52,209 nt of DNA, taken from Candidatus Woesearchaeota archaeon (GTDB lineage Archaea > Nanobdellota > Nanobdellia > Woesearchaeales > UBA11576). How positions within the stretch are numbered: the first letter of the stretch is position 1; each line of letters starts with the position of its first letter. Both the position numbers and the translations under genes were made by a program. The notes under the pieces were generated by a model. That model made no database searches. It was not told the origin of the DNA and saw nothing but the letters and a program-made list of their open reading frames with translations. Of this stretch, positions 1 through 7,900 are shown piece after piece. The stretch is from positions 1-52,209 of the forward strand of contig JAFGJH010000044.1 in assembly GCA_016929255.1 (NCBI GenBank), written 5' to 3'.

Positions 1-14
1 CAAACAGCGGATAC

Positions 15-77
15 TGCGCAAGCACAGTCGAATGCATAAGAGGATAGCAACCGAATGCGGATTAGCAGCGTGGCGCT
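15..77. repeat. Dispersed intergenic element, copy 1
   Basis: This 63-nt stretch lies just past the 3' end of topA. It begins with TGCGCAAGCA and ends with TAGCAGCGTGGCGCT. Both words recur at almost the same spacing (64 nt) at 16472-16535, again just past the 3' end of a minus-strand gene. The middle is weakly alike (GTCG, then GATAGCAACC here against GATTAGCAGCC there). The end can form a short AGCG-TGG-CGCT hairpin. It could be a shared terminator or a small mobile repeat. Confidence 0.5.
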
Positions 78-86
78 CTTCAGAAT

Positions 87-2312
87 TCACTTCTTCCCGT
101 TGCCGTTGCCTTCTATCTTCTCTGTGTGCCTGCACTTGGGGTATCCTGAGCATCCGTAGAAGCTTCCATATATAGATTTCCTGAGGACCATCGGCTTTCC
201 GCACTGCGGGCAGTTCTTCTCTATCTTGCCTGCCTCGAGCTTCTCTGCTTCCCTTCGGGCTTCTGTGTTCTCTATCTTCTTTGTCTCGCATTCAGGGTTG
301 ATGCAGACATCCTGCGGCCTCTGTCTCTTGCGTATTATCACAAGAGTAGGGTATCCGCATTTCTCGCAGACTTTCTTCGACGGCTTGAATAATGCATTGG
401 TGGGCAGCTTGAACGTGATGCTGCACTTGGGGTAGTTGTCGCACGCGATGAACCTGCCGAACTTGCCTTTCTTTATCACGAGGTTCCCTTCGCAGATGGG
501 GCACTTGCCTATCTCTGACATCTCGCGCTCGGTCTCTTTGGTCGCGTCGGACAGCTTCTCGCCTATCTTGTTCTCGTTCTCCTTGAACCGCGTGAGTGTC
601 TTGGTCAGCACGACCTTTGCCTCGCCGAGGACCTCTTCCTCTTTCTTTTTGTCTTCCCTTATCTGGTCCATCTCTATCTCGAAGTTCCTTGTCAGCTCCT
701 CGTCGAGTATGTCAGGGCAGTATTTCTCGAGGGTCTCCACTGTCTTTATGCCTAGGTTAGTGGCCTGCACCGCTTTTCCCGTGACGTATCCTCTCTGGAA
801 AAGGTTGTCGACTATGGTCGACCTGGTGGCTTTTGTCCCGAGCCCTTTCTTCTCGAGCTCCTTGATTATCGATGCTTGGGTGTATCTTTTGGGAGGCTGT
901 GTATCCTTGTCGTGCATCATCACTTCATTGATATTGACTTCCTCCCCCTGTTCCGCTTTTGGCAGTTCTTCCTCTTTCTGTGTGGCATACTTTCCGTAGA
1001 GCTCGTGCCATCCTTTCTCTTTTGTCCTTGTGCCTTTTGCGGTGAAGAGCTCCTGCCTGGCGTCTATCTCTATCTTGACTGTCTCCCTCACTGCTGCGTC
1101 TCCGAATGTCGCCAGGAACCGCCTGACTATGAGGTCATATACCCTTGCTTCCCTGCCTTTCACGGTCGGCAGTGCTCCTGTCGGGTAGATTGCCGGGTGC
1201 GCGGGGTCTGTCTTTGGCCCGTTGTTCGGCTTCAGCGGCCTCTTGCCGAGAAGGTATCCGCATTCCTTGCTGTATTCTTCCTGTCTGGATATATCTTTTA
1301 TTATCTTCTCATATCCTATCGCTGGCGGCAGCTGTTGGGAGCTTGTCCTCGGGTATGATATCGCTCCGTCGAGGTATAGGTTCTGCGCCAGCTGCAGGGT
1401 GTCGCTTGGGCTTATCCCGTGCGTCCTGTACGCCTCTGTCTGTAGCGTCGTGAGGTCGAAAGGTGAGGGCGGCGCCTGCCTGAACTCGCTTTTCGTGACT
1501 GTCTTGACCCTTCCTTTCTTCTCAGGCCTGACCTTTTCCAGCACTGCTGCCGCTTTCTCCCTGTTCCAGAAAGGGTTCTCGTTGTGCTGTGCGGTGAGCG
1601 CTCCTCCCTTGACCGCCCCTTGGAGCTCGAGCTCCCAGTATGGCTCCGGCTTGAATTCCTGTATTGACTTTTCCCTGTCGACGATGATCTTGAGCGCCGG
1701 GCCCTGGACCCTTCCTGAACTGAGTATTTTGTGCATGCCTGTGGCATGCTTTATGCTGAGCGTCAGTGCTCTGCTGAGGTTTATGCCGTACATCCAGTCG
1801 AGGAAGTGCCTTGTCTCTCCTGCAAGTGCCTGTCCCCAGTCCAGGTGCCTCATCTTGTCGTCATATGCCTTGACAAGGTCTGGCTTGGTGAGTGTCGAGA
1901 ACTTCATTCGGTTCGCGTCTTTCTGCTTGCAGGCGAACCTTGTGACATTGAGTCCTATGACCTCCCCTTCCACATCATAATCTGTTGCTATCGTGAATTC
2001 TTGCGCGTCTTTGCTGAGCTTCTTCAGGACTGAAAGGTATTTTTTGGTGAATGCTGATTCTTTTTTTGCCGTGCCTGACTCTTCCCATTCGATGTCAAAC
2101 ACGGGGTAAGTCCAGCCTTTCTTCTTCTCCTTTTCAGCGACTGTGTAGAGATGTCCTACTGCGCAGCCGACAACGATGTCCTTGCTCCCGTGCGTTATCA
2201 GGTAGTAAGGGACGCCTTTTTCGCTTTTCTTTATCGGTTTCCCTGTTGCGAGCGCCTGGGCGATCTTCAGCGCCGCATTCGGCTTCTCGGTGATTATGAG
2301 CTCATATGCCAT
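87..2312 (-). CDS. topA: DNA topoisomerase I (type IA), archaeal, with three C-terminal zinc ribbons
   Basis: It relaxes negatively supercoiled DNA by cutting one strand through a tyrosine link. The N-terminal TOPRIM domain starts ELIITEKPNAALKIAQAL. The catalytic tyrosine is Tyr320 in GAISYPRTSS, counted from the start chosen here. Three four-cysteine ribbons close the protein: CPIC with CDNYPKC, CEKCG with CINPEC, and CPQCG with CSGYPKC. The length of 741 residues fits the family. The open frame continues eight residues upstream to 2336, but that ATG sits inside a TATA-like TTTTTAAAT. The ATG at 2312 is 29 nt from that box and begins MAYELIITEK as relatives do, so I chose it. It is the only gene of its transcript in the window. 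Confidence 0.95.
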   Translation of the reverse strand: MAYELIITEKPNAALKIAQALATGKPIKKSEKGVPYYLITHGSKDIVVGCAVGHLYTVAEKEKKKGWTYPVFDIEWEESGTAKKESAFTKKYLSVLKKLSKDAQEFTIATDYDVEGEVIGLNVTRFACKQKDANRMKFSTLTKPDLVKAYDDKMRHLDWGQALAGETRHFLDWMYGINLSRALTLSIKHATGMHKILSSGRVQGPALKIIVDREKSIQEFKPEPYWELELQGAVKGGALTAQHNENPFWNREKAAAVLEKVRPEKKGRVKTVTKSEFRQAPPSPFDLTTLQTEAYRTHGISPSDTLQLAQNLYLDGAISYPRTSSQQLPPAIGYEKIIKDISRQEEYSKECGYLLGKRPLKPNNGPKTDPAHPAIYPTGALPTVKGREARVYDLIVRRFLATFGDAAVRETVKIEIDARQELFTAKGTRTKEKGWHELYGKYATQKEEELPKAEQGEEVNINEVMMHDKDTQPPKRYTQASIIKELEKKGLGTKATRSTIVDNLFQRGYVTGKAVQATNLGIKTVETLEKYCPDILDEELTRNFEIEMDQIREDKKKEEEVLGEAKVVLTKTLTRFKENENKIGEKLSDATKETEREMSEIGKCPICEGNLVIKKGKFGRFIACDNYPKCSITFKLPTNALFKPSKKVCEKCGYPTLVIIRKRQRPQDVCINPECETKKIENTEARREAEKLEAGKIEKNCPQCGKPMVLRKSIYGSFYGCSGYPKCRHTEKIEGNGNGKK

Positions 2313-2334
2313 CTGAGCGTGAAAATCCTGGTTC

Positions 2335-2345
2335 ATTTAAAAAGG
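2335..2345 (-). promoter_or_regulatory. TATA box of topA
   Basis: Read on the minus strand this is CTTTTTAAAT, centred about 29 nt before the chosen ATG at 2312. The message would start at or next to the initiation codon. This rules out the upstream in-frame ATG at 2336. Confidence 0.6.
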
Positions 2346-2605
2346 TTGTGGGTGGTTGGTGCTGCTGAATCAGATGTTGTGGTGCCGAAGACGCCTACCG
2401 AGCTGAAGGTGAAATAAGCGGAAAACACCGCAGTAGGGCGGAAAGGAGCAGTAAATGCTGCGGAGCGAGCGCGGCTTTGGCAGTTGTTTTGTAATGGGGG
2501 TTGATTCATTCTTGCGTCATGGTTCTGCTTTTATCGCTCTTCTTCGGTTGTTCCACTGCGGAATTAATATAAAAGTATTTAAATGGATTTCATTTCAGCA
2601 GGACT

Positions 2606-3016
2606 ATGGATCCGAACCTGATTACTCTTCTGAAGATAATGCTCTCTGTTGTTCTTGGGAGCATTATCGGCTATGAGCGTGAGCGTTTCGGCCATTATGC
2701 AGGCATAAGGACACACATCATTGTCTGCATGACAAGCACTTTTGTGCTTTGCGCTTTTATCACTGCTTTTGAGCCTGACTCTGCCGCGAGAGTCGCTGCC
2801 GCGATTATGACTGGTATAGGCTTCATTGGCGCAGGCACCATCCTCAGTCATGGCAGGGAGGTCAAGGGCTTGACTACTGCTGCGAGCGTGTGGGGCGTCG
2901 CAGGTCTGGGCCTGATTATTGCTATCGGGGCGTTCTGGGAGGCGGTGGTCGTTACGCTCGTGATGGTGATCATCCTGGAGATGCGCGTGTTTGCTCTTAA
3001 GGTGAAAAAGATATAG
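2606..3016 (+). CDS. MgtC/SapB-family membrane protein
   Basis: A 136-residue integral membrane protein. The family signature is clear: GYERERFGHYAGIRTH near residue 22, then GIGFIGAGTIL and KGLTTAASVWGVAGLG. About four to five hydrophobic segments are visible. It matches the conserved membrane domain of MgtC/SapB and lacks the soluble C-terminal domain of the longer bacterial proteins. MgtC proteins are linked to growth at low magnesium and to control of membrane ATPase; the role in archaea is not settled. TATA-like sequences (AATATAAAAG, then TATTTAAAT) at 2566-2585 lie 25-35 nt before the ATG. No partner gene is evident, and the next gene has its own promoter. Confidence 0.85.
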   Translation: MDPNLITLLKIMLSVVLGSIIGYERERFGHYAGIRTHIIVCMTSTFVLCAFITAFEPDSAARVAAAIMTGIGFIGAGTILSHGREVKGLTTAASVWGVAGLGLIIAIGAFWEAVVVTLVMVIILEMRVFALKVKKI

Positions 3017-3135
3017 CGTAATTTTGCTGGTTCTTTTGGATTTTTCGGGTTCTTCGGGTTCTTTGATGTTTTTTTTGAACGGTCACGGCACCCGCAGTCA
3101 CAACTAATAAAAACAACCCCTGCTTTTCATCCTTC

Positions 3136-4218
3136 ATGGACAGGGATGTGATAGGAAGGATTCTGGAGGAAGCAGGTGGACTTGACAGGCCTTGCGTTGC
3201 GGGTGTTGAAGGTGTTGCGGGTGCTGCAGGTTTGTTATGCTCTTATGAGATTGACTGCGCCCCATCAGGATTCTCAAAGGACAGGTTCCACAGCATTCCG
3301 GACATTGGTTCAGGTGACTGCCCGCGCGTGGTGTTCATCGACGGGGGCAATGCAGGGATATTCTCTTCGCCTGATTTCTGTGTGCACTTCATACGCATAT
3401 TCCACACTGAATACGAGGGGAACAGGCGCGTCTCCTGCTCTGCCGACGGGTTCTATGTGCTCTGCAGGGCAGAGGCAGGAGCCCTGAAAGATGGCGGCAG
3501 GATTGTTTTTTCGGCGAAGATGTTCCCTTCATGTGTGAAGTCATTGACTGATTCATTCTTCACTGAACGGTTCGAGTTTGATCCCCTGGATAAGTCGCTT
3601 CTCGAGAAGAATTCCCGCATGGCTATGTCCCGCGTCCCTGGCATGGTGCGTCGCATAGCAGAGCTTTCGACTGCCCTTCTTTTGGCGAGCAAGGCAGGCA
3701 GGGGCGATAACATCATCGTGGATGGGGATTTCTGCACGAGGACTGTATATGAGAAGAAGCTTGTTGATGCTCTCGCGCGTTTTGCGGGGAGGGGGGTGTC
3801 CATCGCAGGGCTTTCGAAGACATCTGACCTTATCACTTCAGGAGGGTGTTCTGTCACGAAGGTCCTTTCTGCAGCAGCGCCTGCTGGTGCGTGGTATTAT
3901 TCCCCTGCTGCAGTAAGAAAGGGCACGGCAGTTTCTTTCGCGAAGCTCCATCCTGAGTCTGATTACATCTTCAAGCTGGAGACTCTTGCGGCAACAATGC
4001 CTGAGGATGTGCTGAAGGTTCTTTCTGCCAACAGCACTGATGCGGTCTTCCTCGGCTACCCTTACGGATTGATCGAGGCAGACAGGTTCGCCCGCGTATC
4101 TGAACGCGAGAAGGGGATACTGAGGACGATGTTCATGGCAAAGGCAGGCAAAGGCTGGGAATCTCTGGCCGGCGCTGAGAAATCGCTGGATGCTCATTCT
4201 GTTCTTGACAACATATGA
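3136..4218 (+). CDS. NurA-domain protein (putative nuclease)
   Basis: NurA enzymes are manganese-dependent nucleases that work with the HerA helicase in archaeal DNA end resection. This 360-residue protein has features expected of the fold: VVFIDGGNAGIF around residue 69, IIVDGDF at 194-199, GLSKTS at 225-230, the C-terminal GYPYGLIEADRFARV at 307-321, and DAHSVLD near the end. The acidic residues at 69, 196 and 198 are candidate metal ligands. No herA is in the window, and the sequence is divergent, so nuclease activity is inferred. A TATA box (CTAATAAAAAC, about 3103-3113) is some 28 nt before the ATG, giving a leaderless message. Confidence 0.7.
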   Translation: MDRDVIGRILEEAGGLDRPCVAGVEGVAGAAGLLCSYEIDCAPSGFSKDRFHSIPDIGSGDCPRVVFIDGGNAGIFSSPDFCVHFIRIFHTEYEGNRRVSCSADGFYVLCRAEAGALKDGGRIVFSAKMFPSCVKSLTDSFFTERFEFDPLDKSLLEKNSRMAMSRVPGMVRRIAELSTALLLASKAGRGDNIIVDGDFCTRTVYEKKLVDALARFAGRGVSIAGLSKTSDLITSGGCSVTKVLSAAAPAGAWYYSPAAVRKGTAVSFAKLHPESDYIFKLETLAATMPEDVLKVLSANSTDAVFLGYPYGLIEADRFARVSEREKGILRTMFMAKAGKGWESLAGAEKSLDAHSVLDNI

Positions 4219-4231
4219 GCTTGGTAAATGT

Positions 4232-4348
4232 TTATACATAAGAAGTATTTATTATACATTAGAAGTATAAATTTTCACCAACACGTATTCTACAAAAGAA
4301 GTATAAAAAAAACATAGAAAGTAAAAAAGTCCACAAAAGGAGTAAAAA
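4232..4348 (+). promoter_or_regulatory. Array of four direct repeats upstream of the 4389 gene
   Basis: The core AGAAGTAT occurs at 4241, 4261 and 4297, and a weaker AGGAGTAA at 4338. The first two copies are part of a 17-bp repeat, TTATACAT-A/T-AGAAGTAT, starting at 4232 and 4252. Copies 2 and 3 both continue into AAA. Start-to-start spacings are 20, 36 and 41 bp. The array lies wholly upstream of the likely TATA box (4359-4368), a position more typical of activator sites than of a repressor. Confidence 0.6.
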
Positions 4349-4358
4349 TACCGCAATA

Positions 4359-4368
4359 TTTATAAAAA
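4359..4368 (+). promoter_or_regulatory. TATA box of the regulator/surface-protein operon
   Basis: The sequence TTTATAAAAA is centred about 26 nt before the ATG at 4389. It predicts a leaderless transcript that begins with the regulator and can continue into the 1762-residue surface protein. Confidence 0.6.
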
Positions 4369-4388
4369 GAATTCCCGCAAAGCATTGC

Positions 4389-4904
4389 ATGGAGAAAAAA
4401 AGGCGGCCGCCGCGCAGCACTGCAGAGTCACACGAGCTTCTGAAATCGATAATCCATTTCATGAGACAGAAGCAGCAGCTTTCGTTGCAGGAGCTCATCA
4501 GCATATACGCTGAGGTGATCCCTGAGGAGGCAGTCCCGGTCTCGATATTCTCGCATGATCTCAGCCCTTCTGAATCATTGTGCAGGTTCCTGAAAGAGAA
4601 CCGCAACCTCACTTTTCATGATATAGCTGCTCTGCTCAACCGCGATGACCGCAGCATATGGACATCATACACAAGAGCGGCCAAAAAGTCGAGGCAGCAG
4701 TTCACAACTTCTGATGATGACCTGATGATTCCTCTTTCAATTTTCCAGGACCGGTCGATGTCCATACTTGAGCATGTCGTTGACCACCTGAAGACTGAAC
4801 ATAAGCTTTCAAACTCAGGGATAGCCCGGCTCATCAGCAAGAACCCGAGCTCGATAGCCACTGTCGCGAACAGGGCCTCTGCAAAGAGGGGAGCAGGCAG
4901 ATGA
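4389..4904 (+). CDS. Putative DNA-binding protein with two tandem HTH-like repeats
   Basis: A 171-residue, basic, soluble protein. Residues 49-100 and 114-166 are copies of one unit: a PxSIF start, a long helix, then an IA-LL/LI step and a short helix (IAALLNRDDRSIWTSYTRA against IARLISKNPSSIATVANRA). The second half of each unit looks like a sigma-region-4 or HTH helix pair. I recall similar domains in DPANN genomes but know no assigned function. Its stop codon overlaps the start of the giant surface protein in ATGA, so the two are probably translationally coupled. The direct repeats upstream may be its own binding sites. The regulatory role is inferred. Confidence 0.7.
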   Translation: MEKKRRPPRSTAESHELLKSIIHFMRQKQQLSLQELISIYAEVIPEEAVPVSIFSHDLSPSESLCRFLKENRNLTFHDIAALLNRDDRSIWTSYTRAAKKSRQQFTTSDDDLMIPLSIFQDRSMSILEHVVDHLKTEHKLSNSGIARLISKNPSSIATVANRASAKRGAGR

Positions 4905-7900
4905 TGAGGATTGACGAAGCGATGAAGGGCCGTTCAATGGATTTCATTGTCCTCGTTGTAGTGATAGCTTTTGCGATGTTGTTAGCTTCGCAGATAGACA
5001 CTATAACAGGCATGGCATCTTCTATATCCGGCACGAATACTTCACTCGCCATATCCAGCAGTGCTGATTACGCGAACATCTCGCAGGGTGAGCCCGTTAC
5101 ATTCTATGCTAACTATACAAACCTTAGCGGCGTACCGATCAATAACCAGTCAGACAACGGCTCTTGTGTCATCAGGTTTGAGGACACTGCGCAGTCCTTC
5201 AGCATGTCTTTCAACCTTTCAGGAACCGATGTCTATGAGTACACGCGCACTTTCGCGGCGCCCGATACATACTCCTGGAATGTCACATGCGGCTCAGACC
5301 TCTACGAGACCCTTGTCACAGCAGACAGCTCGATGGTAGAAAAGACATACTGCGGCAGGTATGTCTCGGGAAGCATCACTCTGACATCAGACCTTGTCAT
5401 GTCCAACGGGAGCACTTCCTGCAGCCAGCACGGTCTGCTTATCAATTCAAGCGGCATAACAATCGACTGCGCAGGCCGCACGATACCTGGTGATCAGAAT
5501 GGATACGGCATCTACAGCGCAGGGTTCAACAATCTCACCCTGATCAACTGCACACTGACAGGATTCAGCAACGGCGTGCGTTTTGAGTCATCCACGAACA
5601 ACAGGGTCTACTACAACACATTCTTCTCCAACACTCTTCATGCTTGCTCTGACACAGCAGGAAGTCATTTCAACATCACGGTCGGAGGCAAAGCGGTCGG
5701 CAACTCCTGGGACAACGCCTGCGAACTGATGATATTCGATTCTGACTCTGATGGTTATGGTGATTTCGGCCAGCAGTATCCTTACAATGAGGCGAATGGG
5801 GGCAAGGTCTCTGCGAATGTCTCTGATTGGGGTCCGGTCTCCGACAATCTTGATTCTGATAACGACGGCTCCCCTGATTCTGAGGACTGCAACGACGCCG
5901 ACAGCACTATCTTCGCGCCCAGGAATGACATACTGGTCCTGCAGAACTCGACATTGTGCCCTGGCACGTACTATGTGGACGATTCTGTGCAGGAAGGTGT
6001 CATAAGGTTCGGAGGCAGCGGCCTTGAGCTCAACTGCGGCAATGCTGTGCTGGTCGGCGGCGGCCTCGGTTCAGGCATATACGACTCTTACGGCAACAAC
6101 ACGATAAAGGACTGCACAGTCAGGGAATATTATTATGGTGTGCATGCATACCGCGCGAACTTCACCAGCCTCAGGAACATAACTTCAGAGGGCAATGATT
6201 ACGCAGGCGTCGTCTTCTCCAATTCGAGCCATGGGAACATCACCGATGTCACGGCGGCAGGCAACGCAGACGTGGGATTATTCATTACAGAATACTCGAC
6301 GAACAACACACTTTCAGCAATCGTCGCGCATGACAACTACCTGGGTGCTTATTTCTATTACGCACATAATAACACGCTGGTTGATTCAAGCCTCTATGAA
6401 AATGATTGGCATGGCCTGTTCTTGGACAGGTCAGAATGTAATCGCATAGATGATTCGGACATCTACTGGAACCAGAAGGGTGTCTATCTCGCTTATTCCC
6501 ACATGAACAACCTGACTGGTGTATCTGTGTACGGGAATTCAGGCTCGGGGATAGTCTTGTGGTTCTCTGACGGCAACAGGATATTCAACACATCGTCATA
6601 CCTCAACAGCGGGTCCGGCATTGAGCTTTTGCTGGTCAGGCACAACCTGATAGAGAACACGACAGTGCTCGACGATGATGATTATTGCATCTGGCTCAAC
6701 CACTCGCTTGATACCAGGATATATAACACTACAGCGGCAGGGTGCGGGCAGGAGGGGCTGTGGATATATGATTCAAGGAATGACACCATCCTGGATAACA
6801 ACATATCATCTAACTCTTTTGGCGTGCGTATCTCGTCATCTTATGACACCGTGCTGGGGTGGAATGACATTATTGATAGCACATTCTCAGGGCTGCTTGT
6901 CGAGCCTTCGGCAGGCATAGTGTTTGGGAACAACACTGTCTCTGGCGGGGCGGTCGGAGTGAACATTTCCGGCAACTCATCGATGACATTGTTCAACAAC
7001 ACTGTCAGCGGAAGCTCTGGTGACGGCATACTGCTGTCGGGCTCCGATTCGGTGAACCTGACCGGCAACACCCTGATGTCCAACAGCGGTTTCGCGATAT
7101 TCGCGGTTAACACCACGCTAATCCCGTCTTATCCCTCCATCCTGTCGGGCAACACCATCTCGTCTGACAACACAGCAGGCATGCTCAGTTTCAACTGGTA
7201 CATCCAGGTGCACACTCTCAACAGGACAGGGGGCAATGCTTCCGGAGTGGATATCAACCTGACTTTCACAGGTGAAGCCTCTCCCCAGCAGGGCTCGGTG
7301 ACGCTAAACACATCATTGACGCCTTATATCACAGCCACGCAGTACATCGTCAACAATTCTGGAGACCGGATTGACAGGACATATAACATATCCGGCGTGA
7401 AGGGGGACTTTGCAGGTGAGAACATCACCAGCATCACAGAGAACAGGATAAGAGCGGAGAATGATGAGATATTCCTGACACTTGACATCGCTCTTCCGCC
7501 GCATGTCACACTAGTATCTCCCGCCACGAACACATCGACCACATCCCACTCGCTCAATTTCATCTGTAATGCTTCGCATGAAGGAGGTCTTGCGAACATA
7601 TCTCTTTATCATAACATCTCAGGAAACTGGACATTGGACGCTACGAATAATGCCACAGGCATATCCGACGAGACATCATTTGCATTGAGCGCTCCTGATG
7701 CCCACTTCGGCTGGAACTGTGAAGCCGCAAGCGATTATGACAGCTCCGGATTTGCGCCTCAGAACTTCACCCTTACAGTCTATACCCTTCCGCCGGCTGG
7801 CGGTGGTGGAGGTGGCGGTGGTGGTGAGACTCCCCCTTCAGAAGCTCCTTCAGAGCCTGCTCCTGCTTCGCCTCCGCCGGACACGCCTCCTGCAGCTCCT

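Noticed and set aside
1222-1980. 252-codon open frame antisense to topA
   Set aside because: The opposite strand carries the conserved topoisomerase core, including the catalytic tyrosine. The antisense product is Ser/Leu/Cys-rich with no recognisable domain.
7801-7826. GGT/GGC repeat as a regulatory microsatellite
   Set aside because: It stays in frame and encodes a run of glycines at a domain boundary, the usual form of a flexible linker.
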